A DNA stretch of 64,000 nt from Pseudomonas versuta. Its GTDB lineage: Bacteria > Pseudomonadota > Gammaproteobacteria > Pseudomonadales > Pseudomonadaceae. Positions 40,234 through 47,869 of this stretch are shown piece after piece. The position numbers and the translations under genes were made by a program. Under the pieces are notes generated by a model. It did not search any database. It saw nothing but the letters and a program-made list of their open reading frames with translations, and was not told where the DNA came from. How positions within the stretch are numbered: position 1 is the first letter of the stretch; each line of letters begins with the position of its first letter. The stretch is from assembly GCF_001294575.1 (NCBI RefSeq), contig NZ_CP012676.1, positions 1,302,001 to 1,366,000 of the forward strand. Reading direction: 5' to 3'.

Positions 40234-40470
40234 ATGCCTGCGATTATCCGCCTTGCTGTACCGCAAGATGCACAACTGCTGCCCGCCATTGAAACCTCTG
40301 CTGCTCAAGCATTTCGCATGATTGATGAGTTGAGCTGGCTGGCTGATTCGCCTCCGATGCCCATCGAACGTCATCGCCAACTCATTGCGCTATCGACATG
40401 TTGGGTTGCGCTTGATGCCGAAAATCGGCCGCAAGGATTTCTCAGCGGCGAGCGCCACGGCAATTGGTGA
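40234..40470 (+). pseudogene. Truncated GNAT acetyltransferase (N-terminal fragment)
   Basis: 78 aa: MPAIIRLAVPQDAQLLPAIE, AFRMIDELSWLADSPPM, STCWVALDAENRPQGFLSGE, RHGNW and stop. The N-terminal half of a GNAT fold is present (beta1-beta4), but the acetyl-CoA binding loop (Q/RxxGxG/A) and everything after are missing. Downstream DNA is repeat, so the C-terminus was probably lost by insertion or deletion. Not expected to be active. Confidence 0.75.
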
Positions 40471-40570
40471 GCCAAAAACTCTCGCATTCAGACCTCTCGA
40501 AGATGAAGTTCGGCCAGCGTTTTCACCCTGATGAGCCTCCTGAGTCGCCTCTGACTTCATGGGCACTCTA

Positions 40571-40631
40571 TGACGGCTTTTGGCCGGATGCTCCCGCTTA
40601 CGAAAGGCAGCAATCGGCTAAAACCGGTCGC
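40571..40631. repeat. Dispersed palindromic repeat, copy A
   Basis: GACGGCTTTTGGCCGGATG, a central CGCTTACGAAAG, and CAGCAATCGGCTAAAACCGGTC form an imperfect dyad. It shares the arms GGCTTTTGGCCGATTGCTGC / GCAGCAATCGGCCAAAAGC-type with copies B-E. Confidence 0.7.
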
Positions 40632-40664
40632 CAGCGCTGCCTACAGAAACGTGGGTGTGAAAAA

Positions 40665-40718
40665 AGGGACAGATCTATTTTCTTCGAAAACAAATCGGTC
40701 CCCTTATCTTGTGCAGCC
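40665..40718. repeat. Imperfect inverted repeat (GGGACAG... / ...GGTCCC type)
   Basis: AAGGGACAGATCTATTTTC and GAAAACAAATCGGTCCCCTT pair with few mismatches around a 3-nt loop. It lies just past the stop of the hydrolase gene and could end its transcript. Similar AAGGGGACAGATTTATTT palindromes are common next to REP-associated transposase genes in Pseudomonas; none is present here. Confidence 0.65.
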
Positions 40719-40736
40719 GTCGTCACGACGCATTGC

Positions 40737-41567
40737 TCAACCGCGAATAAACGCCAACAAATCAGCATTGATCTGATCTGCGTTGGTCGTCGGCATTCCG
40801 TGAGGAAAGCCCGGGTACGTCTTGAGCGTGGAATGCTTCAAGAGTTTGGCCGAAAGCGGCGCAGAGTCTGCAAACGGCACAATCTGATCGTCCTCGCCAT
40901 GCATGACCAGCGTCGGCACCTCAATCGCCTTTAAATCTTCGGTGAAATCGGTTTCGGAAAACGCCTTGATGCAGTCGTACTGAGCTTTTGCACCGCCCAT
41001 CATGCCTTGACGCCACCAGTTGTCGATGACGCCTTGCGAGACCTTGGCCCCGGGTCGATTGAAGCCGTAGAACGGCCCCGCCGGCACGTCCACGTAAAAC
41101 TGCGCACGACTGGCAACCAATGCCGAACGGAACCCGTCGAACACTTCCAGAGGTAAGCCTCCAGGATTCTTTTGCGACTTGACCATGATGGGTGGAACCG
41201 CGCTGATCAGTACGGCCTTGGCAACACGTCCCGGTTTGGCTCGCGCGGCGTAGCGTGCGACTTCACCCCCCCCGGTCGAGTGGCCGACATGTATCGCCCC
41301 CTTGAGGTCGAGCACATCGGTCAACTCGATGACATCGGCGGTGTAGGTGTCCATGTCGTTGCCCTCCCACGTCTGGGTCGAGCGCCCGTGTCCGCGGCGG
41401 TCATGCGCGATCACCCGGTAGCCTTTGAGCAAGAAGAACATCATCTGGTTGTCCCAGTCATCCGCGCTCAACGGCCAACCGTGGTGAAACACGATGGGCG
41501 ACGCGTCTTTCGGCCCCCAATCCTTGTAGAAAATCCTGGTGCCGTCTTTGGTCGTAATTGCGTTCAT
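40737..41567 (-). CDS. Alpha/beta hydrolase (non-haem chloroperoxidase/arylesterase type)
   Basis: 276 aa from ATG 41567 ([20 protein letters not shown]), which has AGGGG 8 nt upstream; the frame open to 41738 has no family similarity. Classical perhydrolase-type fold: oxyanion motif [13 protein letters not shown], nucleophile elbow [12 protein letters not shown] (Ser), acid in [10 protein letters not shown] and His in YPGFPHGMP. Likely an esterase able to use peroxide; natural substrate unknown. Confidence 0.88.
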   Translation of the reverse strand: MNAITTKDGTRIFYKDWGPKDASPIVFHHGWPLSADDWDNQMMFFLLKGYRVIAHDRRGHGRSTQTWEGNDMDTYTADVIELTDVLDLKGAIHVGHSTGGGEVARYAARAKPGRVAKAVLISAVPPIMVKSQKNPGGLPLEVFDGFRSALVASRAQFYVDVPAGPFYGFNRPGAKVSQGVIDNWWRQGMMGGAKAQYDCIKAFSETDFTEDLKAIEVPTLVMHGEDDQIVPFADSAPLSAKLLKHSTLKTYPGFPHGMPTTNADQINADLLAFIRG

Positions 41568-41777
41568 GGCGTGTGTCCCCTCGCGATCTGTTTGGTGTGG
41601 GGTTGCAGGGTGCGTATCAGCGCCTGCGTCAACCCGCAACGGCTGGAAAGCGTTACCGGCAACGTGCAAAGACGGTGAGCCGAGGTCGTGACCAGCGCGG
41701 CACGAGCGAGCTTCGTCAGTGTAGAAGACGCACAGCAAGCAAGACTTTCAAGCGATAGATGGGGCTTGCCAGTTACA

Positions 41778-41822
41778 AACCGGCCGTTAATGACAGGCAG
41801 CTATCGGCCAAAAGTGGTCATA
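41778..41822. repeat. Dispersed palindromic repeat, copy B (partial)
   Basis: AACCGGCCGTTAATGACAGG then CAGCTATCGGCCAAAAGTGG, the right half of the family. The remaining 41568-41947 gap is AT-rich (promoter-like, TTGATTTTTC with AAATTTAC) and shows no gene. Confidence 0.65.
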
Positions 41823-41947
41823 GGATGCTTATAAAAAGCGAGCCAATTCAATTGATGAGGTTGATTTTTCTATTCGATAAATTTACAACGCTATCGTGCA
41901 CTGATTGAACTAAATTAAAATTTTAAAACCCTGCCTTAGGCGAGCTC

Positions 41948-42580
41948 ATGAAAAATATTTTGATTGCATCTGTCTTGTTCGGCTCCGCGCTTTCTTTCAA
42001 GGTTTTGGCGAGCGGGTTAGACGTTGAGCACACATTAATTGAGCAGCGCTGGTATACTTTCGAAGACGTGATAGAAAAGAGGAGTAAATATAACAGGACA
42101 GATATTTCGCGAGGGTACATCGAATACTATTTCGAGGGTGATGAATATACCCCCAAGTATCCAGAAGAGAAATTGTCGCCGCGCCAAAAATTCTATTCCA
42201 ATCATGGCAGCGTTGGAATATATGCGGCTGCTGATTATGAGGCCGAGCTAGACAAGGCGTGCATAGATGTTGTATCTGGTTCTTTAGGGTCATTTATAGG
42301 TGACTATGAGAACTTCAAAAGATCTGACAGGCAACACTATAAGCGTATGGTTGTTGGCATAAGGTCTTTAACGTACAAGGGCCCTGATTATAACTTCAAG
42401 AGCCCCTCATCTTGGTCGCCTGTGGCGTTACCCAAGGAAAACAGAAGTCTTCTTTGTGATATTTATGAAGTCAATAGTAAAGAGAGTGATGTGAAATACA
42501 TTGTTTATGCGGCTTCAGTGGTAACCGCCATGTTTGACGAAATCCATACGGCCCCACTGCCAGATAATAAGATCGAGTGA
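41948..42580 (+). CDS. Secreted AT-rich hypothetical protein
   Basis: 210 aa, not recognised. Signal peptide MKNILIASVLFGSALSFKVLA, cleaved at about residue 22, so periplasmic or secreted. The mature part is charged and rich in Tyr (RGYIEYYFEGDEYTPKYPEE), with Cys near 79 and 164. AT content and codon use (AAA, TAT, ATT, ATA) differ sharply from the neighbours, pointing to acquisition by transfer. The upstream 100 bp is AT-rich with a plausible promoter. It lies in the patch of remnants and dispersed repeats. No partner gene is adjacent, so function is unknown. Confidence 0.7.
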   Translation: MKNILIASVLFGSALSFKVLASGLDVEHTLIEQRWYTFEDVIEKRSKYNRTDISRGYIEYYFEGDEYTPKYPEEKLSPRQKFYSNHGSVGIYAAADYEAELDKACIDVVSGSLGSFIGDYENFKRSDRQHYKRMVVGIRSLTYKGPDYNFKSPSSWSPVALPKENRSLLCDIYEVNSKESDVKYIVYAASVVTAMFDEIHTAPLPDNKIE

Positions 42581-42733
42581 TTAAATCGCTACGCACTGAT
42601 GCTGCGCCACCCATTACTGCGGCATTAGCGGGATCAACCTTGAGGCGGTGAACTGAATGATGGGTTTTGAGCAATTGGCTCAGCTACGTGACCGACTTCG
42701 GGTTGGGAGGGAGCAAGAGCTGTCTGGCACGAT

Positions 42734-42794
42734 GGGCGGCAATTGGCCGATTGCTGCCCTTTGCTAGGGGCGGTAAGCGGCCATAAGTAGTCAC
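42734..42794. repeat. Dispersed palindromic repeat, copy C
   Basis: GGCGGCAATTGGCCGATTGC, then TGCCCTTTGCTAGGGG, then CGGTAAGCGGCCATAAGTAG. It lies in the 42581-42911 gap, in which I see no gene. Confidence 0.65.
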
Positions 42795-42911
42795 TCCCAT
42801 TTTCGCGGACTGCTTGATGGTATCGTTTCTGTTTGCCACGAGGGGTTGAAGTCTGCCAAGAGCTGGTCTTCGAGGGTACTTATTCAATCAGCGGCGACTC
42901 AACACTTTCAA

Positions 42912-43364
42912 TCAAAACTGCTTTGTTGCACTGGCTATACGCCGGTACTTACGCAACTCCCGATAAGCGCTGCCGATATCCAGAAAAAATATCTCTGCGC
43001 TGCGCCAGAGCAGCATCCACACCGTAACGGTAAATACTGCCACCGGGATGGTGCTTTCAATCCCTAGAGCCCTGCCTGTTAGCCCCACCGCCAGTGCCAG
43101 GCCCAGGAGTGTCAGCGCTTCGAATCGCAGGATGAGAATATCCCCTCTGACTTGCTCGCTCTTTTCCGCAAAGGTATTGATGATGGCTTGCTGTAGGCGT
43201 TCTCGCTCATTTTCCGGACAGTTGATCTGCAGGCACAGCTTGGGGTAGTACCAGGCGCTATCCAACAGGTAGTCCGCCAGCTCCGGGCTTAGTTTGGGTG
43301 CGTCCAGCGAGGCAAATGGATTGAGGTAATCGTGGGTGATCGTCAAATCGATTTTTTTGAGCAT
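42912..43364 (-). CDS. Membrane protein, hypothetical
   Basis: 150 aa, not recognised. The cytosolic N-half has a conserved-looking ELADYLLDSAWYYPKLCLQ segment and a helix NERERLQQAIINTFAEKSEQ. Two TM helices follow (about 85-102 and 107-124), with a short basic tail RELRKYRRI. The ATG 43364 opens MLKKIDLTITHDYLNPF. Faces away from the AT-rich orphan. Probably a real gene; role unknown. Confidence 0.6.
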   Translation of the reverse strand: MLKKIDLTITHDYLNPFASLDAPKLSPELADYLLDSAWYYPKLCLQINCPENERERLQQAIINTFAEKSEQVRGDILILRFEALTLLGLALAVGLTGRALGIESTIPVAVFTVTVWMLLWRSAEIFFLDIGSAYRELRKYRRIASATKQF

Positions 43365-43595
43365 TATGAACTTTGGCCTGGTTGAGTTGTGGGCGGAGGC
43401 TTCAGTGATTCAGGTAAAGCTAGTCCAAGTTAGCTGTTCTGCTTTGTCGGCACTCACTCGCGCTGTTGCAGGAGCGGATTTATTCGTAATGCGTTGACTG
43501 AATGTGCACCTCGAGCGCCTCCATCAACGCTGATTGTTATCGGTCTCAGCCTTGGGGGGATCAGGCAGCGGGCGACCCATTCGCGCAAAGGGCTC

Positions 43596-43660
43596 GAGGC
43601 AGCCATTGGCCGAAAGCTGCGCTTCGTGACAGGCTACTATCGGCCAGAAGCAGTCAATCC
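43596..43660. repeat. Dispersed palindromic repeat, copy D
   Basis: GAGGCAGCCATTGGCCGAAAG, CTGCGCTTCGTGACAGG, CTACTATCGGCCAGAAGCAG. It sits in the 43365-43741 gap, just before the P-loop gene; the short open frame across it is not a gene. Confidence 0.7.
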
Positions 43661-43741
43661 GATGTATTTAGAAAATCTGGAGCGATTCAAGGACACCGCC
43701 GGACGGATACAAGCACGCGCAACTAACGGAGTAGTCAAACG

Positions 43742-44347
43742 ATGATTTTGGTTGTTGAAGGGATCAGTGCCAGCGGGAAAACCACGTGGTGCGCTAAGCA
43801 TGGAGGGCAACATGTCATTGCTGAAAACGGTCGTTTTGAAAACGAGCCGGACCGGACAAAGGATTCATTGGGAGCAGCAACTTTTTGGGCAGAGCGAAAC
43901 GTGGATCGCTGGCAAACGGCGCTGGCCATGGAAGACATTTCTTCGTGGGCTCTGTGTGACAGTGACCCTCTCAAACTCCACTACATTTGGTGCCTTTGGC
44001 AGATCGGTGAAGCGAGCGAACACGACTGGCAAATAGAGGTGCAAGCCACAAGAGAAACGATCGCACAAGGACGTATTGGCTTTGCTGACTGTTACATTGT
44101 TGGCCGCATAGATCCTCTGCTCGCGCGCGAACGAGCCAAAGCAGACACCACCCGCCGCCGGAGTAATTTCGAGCTACATGTGCGCCTCCAACAGGCTTTG
44201 CTGATCTGGTATGCATCTATGGACCAAGTGCTTCCCGGCAGAGTGCGATTTGGGTTTCCTTCCAAAATGCCCACTGTAGAAAAGCTTGAGGGCAGATATT
44301 CGTTAACGTCCTTTGATCAAATGATCGCATTGCTCCCCAGAAAATAG
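43742..44347 (+). CDS. P-loop NTPase/kinase-like protein, hypothetical
   Basis: 201 aa, start ATG after ACGGAGTAGTCAAACG. Walker A GISASGKTT at residues 7-15 (kinase-type P-loop). A lid-like basic segment ERAKADTTRRRSNFELHVRL is near 131-150, and a possible catalytic/base region DCYIVGRIDPLLARERA comes before it. Overall like small nucleoside/antibiotic kinases of the AAA_33 or thymidylate-kinase type, but I cannot assign a substrate. It is compositionally closer to the genome average than the AT-rich orphan upstream. Confidence 0.62.
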   Translation: MILVVEGISASGKTTWCAKHGGQHVIAENGRFENEPDRTKDSLGAATFWAERNVDRWQTALAMEDISSWALCDSDPLKLHYIWCLWQIGEASEHDWQIEVQATRETIAQGRIGFADCYIVGRIDPLLARERAKADTTRRRSNFELHVRLQQALLIWYASMDQVLPGRVRFGFPSKMPTVEKLEGRYSLTSFDQMIALLPRK

Positions 44348-44436
44348 TCAGCCCTTTGGCAGGCAGGGATTTGGAAACCTGATGCATAACAACACTGATC
44401 AACAATGACTGAGGCCGCAGACCCGTATCGAGAAGA

Positions 44437-44459
44437 AGGGGTAATTCGAAATTACCCCT
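44437..44459 (-). terminator. Terminator of the oxidoreductase gene
   Basis: GGGGTAATT-CGA-AATTACCCC, a perfect 9-bp stem, 3-nt loop, 8 nt beyond the oxidoreductase stop on the minus strand and followed there by TTCTTCT. Plausible Rho-independent terminator. Confidence 0.68.
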
Positions 44460-44466
44460 CCAGCAA

Positions 44467-45477
44467 TCAGGCAATCTTGATAACGACCTTGCCAAAAGCT
44501 CCCCTCGCCAAGTGTTCATAGGCCTGGCGTGCCTCTGCAAACGGGTAGACCTTGTCGATTACCGGTCTGATCTGGTTCTCGTTGAGGAAAGAGTTCATGC
44601 GGTCGAACGACGAGCGAGGCGCGACTGCGATGCCGCGAATGGTTGTCTGCCGGAAGATCAGTGGCATCAGCCCTAGCTCGGTGGTTTGCCCTGTCAAAAA
44701 GCCGATCTGTGCGATCTTGCCTGCGGCCCGGGTCGCTGCGATTGACTGGTTCAGGCCATTGCCACCGGCAACGTCCAGAAGCAGGTCGACCCCTTTCCCG
44801 TCGGTGAGCTTCAGCACTTGCTCGGCCCAATCCGGGTGGGTCCGGTAGTTCACCCCAGCGACTGCGCCCAGCTTCATGGCAGCTTCCAGATTCGCGTCAT
44901 TGCTTGATGTGACAATGACTTTGGCGCCCAGCGCGGTAGCCAGTTGAACAGCAAAGATCGATACGCCGCCCGTACCCTGCACGAGCACGCTTTCTCCTGC
45001 CTTGATCTGGCCGTAGTCCACGAGAGAGTACCAGGCAGTAAGTGCGGCGATAGGCAGTGTCGATGCTTCTTCGTCCGACATGTTATCGGGTGCGCGCACA
45101 GCGCTATCCTCGTGAATGATCATGTATTCGGCCAGACCGCCAGGCAGGGGCGAGCCAAAGCAGTAATCGGGTTCGTCGGGGCCCGGGGCGCCATCAATCC
45201 AGCGCGAATACAAATGCGAGTTTACCCGGTCGCCTACGTTGAATCGGCTTACCCCTTCACCAACAGCCACCACGGTTCCAGCTGCATCACTTACGGGTAT
45301 CAGTGGTTTTGGCACCCTATGTGGCTCATAAATACCGTCGACAATGGCTTTGTCGCGGAAGTTGAGCGAAACGGCGCCAACCTTGACTAGCAACTCTCCG
45401 GTCTTCGGTTCCGGAGCAGGGGTGTCACCAAGGACTAAATTGTCGAGACCAAAATCATGCAGAAGCCAGGCTTTCAT
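44467..45477 (-). CDS. Zinc-type alcohol dehydrogenase/quinone oxidoreductase family protein (MDR)
   Basis: Medium-chain dehydrogenase/reductase, 336 aa. GroES-like N-domain (DAAGTVVAVGEGVSRFNVGDRV) and a Rossmann domain with VLVQGTGGVSIFAVQLATAL (about 160-180) and VTSSNDANLEAAMKLGA; an Ala/Lys-independent tail MPLIFRQTTIRGIAV. No structural-zinc cysteine cluster is seen. ATG 45477 has TAGGAGAAACGA upstream; the longer frame to 45594 is not used. Divergent from a LysR gene with a dyad between them. The substrate is not assignable. Confidence 0.86.
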   Translation of the reverse strand: MKAWLLHDFGLDNLVLGDTPAPEPKTGELLVKVGAVSLNFRDKAIVDGIYEPHRVPKPLIPVSDAAGTVVAVGEGVSRFNVGDRVNSHLYSRWIDGAPGPDEPDYCFGSPLPGGLAEYMIIHEDSAVRAPDNMSDEEASTLPIAALTAWYSLVDYGQIKAGESVLVQGTGGVSIFAVQLATALGAKVIVTSSNDANLEAAMKLGAVAGVNYRTHPDWAEQVLKLTDGKGVDLLLDVAGGNGLNQSIAATRAAGKIAQIGFLTGQTTELGLMPLIFRQTTIRGIAVAPRSSFDRMNSFLNENQIRPVIDKVYPFAEARQAYEHLARGAFGKVVIKIA

Positions 45478-45573
45478 TTCGTTTCTCCTAAGAGGGCACC
45501 AGTCATGTCTGGTGAGGTGCAGCCATTGTTCCTTGAGAGTCGACAACAATAAATGCGCCAGCCAGAACAGGAC

Positions 45574-45593
45574 TGTTGTCTTTAAAGGCAACA
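45574..45593. promoter_or_regulatory. LysR-type operator dyad
   Basis: TGTTGTCTTTAAAGGCAACA is a near-perfect 20-bp dyad about TTTAAA, with T-N11-A geometry inside. It lies midway in the 166-bp divergent gap (45478-45643), with an extra ACAACAAT half-site at 45543-45550. Likely site of the adjacent LysR regulator. Confidence 0.6.
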
Positions 45594-45643
45594 ATAGCCT
45601 AGGGTTTGTACCTATAGCGGCAACAAAAACAGGGCGAGGGTGT

Positions 45644-46555
45644 ATGGAACTGCTTCAATCAATGCAGGTTTTTGTTCGTGTTGCCGAGCTTGCAAGCTTC
45701 ACGAAGGCCGCCGATGCCACTCAACTGGGGCGCCCTCAGGTCACCAGAGCCATACAGGATCTGGAAGCGTCTCTTGGGGTCAGACTTTTTCAGCGTACGA
45801 CCCGACAAGTCCGGCTTACGACAGAAGGGGAGCAGTTTTACGAACGGGTCATGGATATTCTCGGTCGTCTGGCTGAGACGACGTCGATGTTCAATACGGC
45901 GGGGGCTTGCCTTCGAGGAAAGCTACGGGTTGATATTGCGTCGGCGCTTTCCCAGCCTGCATTCATCACAAGCTTGAGAGAGTTCACCCACACTCATCCG
46001 CAAATCGAAATGGCTTTGGGGGTGACCGACCGCACGGTGGATCTGGTTGCTGAAGGCGTGGATTGCGTGCTCAGGATCGGAGAGTTACCGGACTCCAGTC
46101 TGGTGGCCAGACGTATAGGTATGGCAATCATGGTGACGTGTGCGGCGCCAGGATATATCCAGGAGTTCGGGGCGCCGGATACTCTGGAGGGGCTGGATAC
46201 TCACCGTTGCATAAGTTTTCTTTCCGGCCAGAGCCACCGGCCGCTCCCCTGGCAATTCTCCCAGGGCGGCGTCGACAGGGGTTACATCAGCCACCGCGGC
46301 ATCGTTGTCAATGAGTCCAATGCCTATGTGCAATGTGGCGTAGCCGGTTTTGGCATTCTTCAGGCACCGGGGATCACGCTGCAGCGGTATCTGGCTGACG
46401 GATCTTTGGTGGAAGTACTTGAGCGCTTTCGGCCAAGACCGCGCCCGGTGTCCGTGTTGTACCCGAGCAGAACGCATCTTGCTCCGCAGGTACATGCTTT
46501 TGTCGACTGGGTAAGTCAGCGGTTTGCGCTTATTTATCCTGCGTGGCTTGAATAA
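45644..46555 (+). CDS. LysR-family regulator (oxidoreductase-linked)
   Basis: 303 aa from ATG 45644 (MELLQSMQVFVRVAEL). HTH residues 1-60 (SFTKAADATQLGRPQVTRAI, RTTRQVRLTTEGEQFYERV); effector domain from about 90 (SLREFTHTHPQIEMALGVTDR). It belongs to the CrgA/AaeR-like LysR subgroup, common next to divergent oxidoreductases. It presumably represses or activates the MDR gene via the dyad at 45574. Confidence 0.86.
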   Translation: MELLQSMQVFVRVAELASFTKAADATQLGRPQVTRAIQDLEASLGVRLFQRTTRQVRLTTEGEQFYERVMDILGRLAETTSMFNTAGACLRGKLRVDIASALSQPAFITSLREFTHTHPQIEMALGVTDRTVDLVAEGVDCVLRIGELPDSSLVARRIGMAIMVTCAAPGYIQEFGAPDTLEGLDTHRCISFLSGQSHRPLPWQFSQGGVDRGYISHRGIVVNESNAYVQCGVAGFGILQAPGITLQRYLADGSLVEVLERFRPRPRPVSVLYPSRTHLAPQVHAFVDWVSQRFALIYPAWLE

Positions 46556-46588
46556 AAGAGTACCGGGGATCAGGCGCGCAGTTCGCAA

Positions 46589-47491
46589 CTACAGCCTTCG
46601 CTCAAGACAGCGCAAAGCCGACGGCAACTCCTTAAACAGTTTCTGATATTCCAGGGTGAAATAACTCGAATGGCCAAACCCCCAACGTTCGGCGATATCG
46701 GCAATGCTTGCATATGGGTCCTCTTTCAACGCGCGGCGCGCACCGTTCAAGCGAACAGACCGCAGATACTGCACAGGTGTAACCGCGGCCACCGACTGAA
46801 AACTATATTGAAGTGTGCGTCGTGACACTTTCAAACGTCGACAAAACTCAAGCACGTTCGTTGGCGCTGCGGGTTCTTCAATCAACCACTGATGACAACG
46901 TTCAACGATGTAATTGTGGGTCCCAGGCCGCGGCGTTTCCTGAGGTACATCAATCACTTGCTCCAGCCACTCGACGGCCATGAGAGTCAGCGACTGCCAT
47001 GTCGAACTGGTCGGCGAGCCCTCCATCAAAGCCTTGAACATCACTATGCCAGGGGCCAGGCGGTGTGTTCGCAGACACACGCGCTTCGGTCGATCCAGTT
47101 GCATCAATGCATAGAGCACCGCTTCGTCCAGCAGCCCGCGTAACGTTGCATAGGGAATCGACATGCACAGCACATCCATGCCAGCCGGCGTGAACACGCG
47201 ATATTCGTCGTTCGGCAGCAAAACAGTGGCGCATTTTTCCGCCATCGTCCCTTGATAATCCACTGCAGGCCAAGCCAGCGGGAACAATATGTTGACCGCA
47301 TTGCGCGGTAGACAGATGTGCTGGATAACCTGCTGATTGAGACACTCACGAAACAGCTGAACTTCACCCGCCTGGACCACATCCAGCCAACCTTCGAGGC
47401 GGCCGCAACTGAGCTGGTCATAGCGCTGACGCCAGCCTGGCAATGCGTTGGCATGCTCGAAAATATCGGTTGTATGAAGGGATTGACGCAC
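46589..47491 (-). CDS. AraC-family regulator (amine-oxidase-linked)
   Basis: 300 aa. The N-terminal effector domain (about 10-190) resembles EutR-type cupin-like sensors. The C-terminal double HTH (about 205-298) reads EFCRRLKVSRRTLQYSFQ, then SIADIAERWGFGHSSYFTLEYQ. Divergent from the amine oxidase gene (378-bp gap), so it probably controls tynA, as FeaR does in E. coli, although it is of the EutR rather than the FeaR subgroup. Convergent with the preceding LysR gene. Confidence 0.86.
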   Translation of the reverse strand: MRQSLHTTDIFEHANALPGWRQRYDQLSCGRLEGWLDVVQAGEVQLFRECLNQQVIQHICLPRNAVNILFPLAWPAVDYQGTMAEKCATVLLPNDEYRVFTPAGMDVLCMSIPYATLRGLLDEAVLYALMQLDRPKRVCLRTHRLAPGIVMFKALMEGSPTSSTWQSLTLMAVEWLEQVIDVPQETPRPGTHNYIVERCHQWLIEEPAAPTNVLEFCRRLKVSRRTLQYSFQSVAAVTPVQYLRSVRLNGARRALKEDPYASIADIAERWGFGHSSYFTLEYQKLFKELPSALRCLERRL

Positions 47492-47595
47492 GCGGTACCT
47501 CTACGGGAAAAACGCTGGAACGGGTAAATGTTACAAATTGTTAGCAAGCGTTGTGCCAATAAAATTCCTCCCCCCAATGCATGCTGAAGGACCAA

Positions 47596-47646
47596 TTAGT
47601 GCCGTTTAAAGCACTAACTTGCAGCATGCCTGCGACAAGTTAGTGC
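47596..47646. promoter_or_regulatory. Triple TTAGTGC element in the tynA regulatory region
   Basis: TTAGTGC at 47596-47602, GCACTAACTTG at 47611-47621 and CAAGTTAGTGC at 47636-47646. The last two form a perfect 11-bp inverted repeat with a 14-nt spacer, and the first is a third half-site. Suggests an operator for the AraC regulator, or a hairpin; there is no T tract. Confidence 0.5.
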
Positions 47647-47869
47647 GCCGCTCTGGCGCAACTTTCACTGCTAGCCCCTGGCGTGATCAATTGCCAATTT
47701 GTGTTAAAGGACGCCAACAGCTTCGCCTTACAGTGAGTGTGCCTGCCGGCTCCCGACTACTTCGCCCTCCTGCATAGAACGCTGTTTGGCTCGCCCGCAA
47801 AATGGAAAAAACCCGTTGGCGAAAGAAACATGCCTCATGACTTTGCTGGGCACTTTAAGGACTTCACTG

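Noticed and set aside
43494-43745. Plus-strand frame of 83 codons before the P-loop gene
   Set aside because: It runs through dispersed repeat copy D and has no coherent protein pattern.
40000-44400. A defence or toxin-antitoxin island
   Set aside because: The orphans lack nuclease, toxin, reverse transcriptase or antitoxin motifs that I can see, and no paired gene arrangement occurs.
47695-47712. Sigma-54-like TGGCGT...TTGC upstream of tynA
   Set aside because: GG and GC are 11 nt apart rather than 10 and the -24 core is weak.
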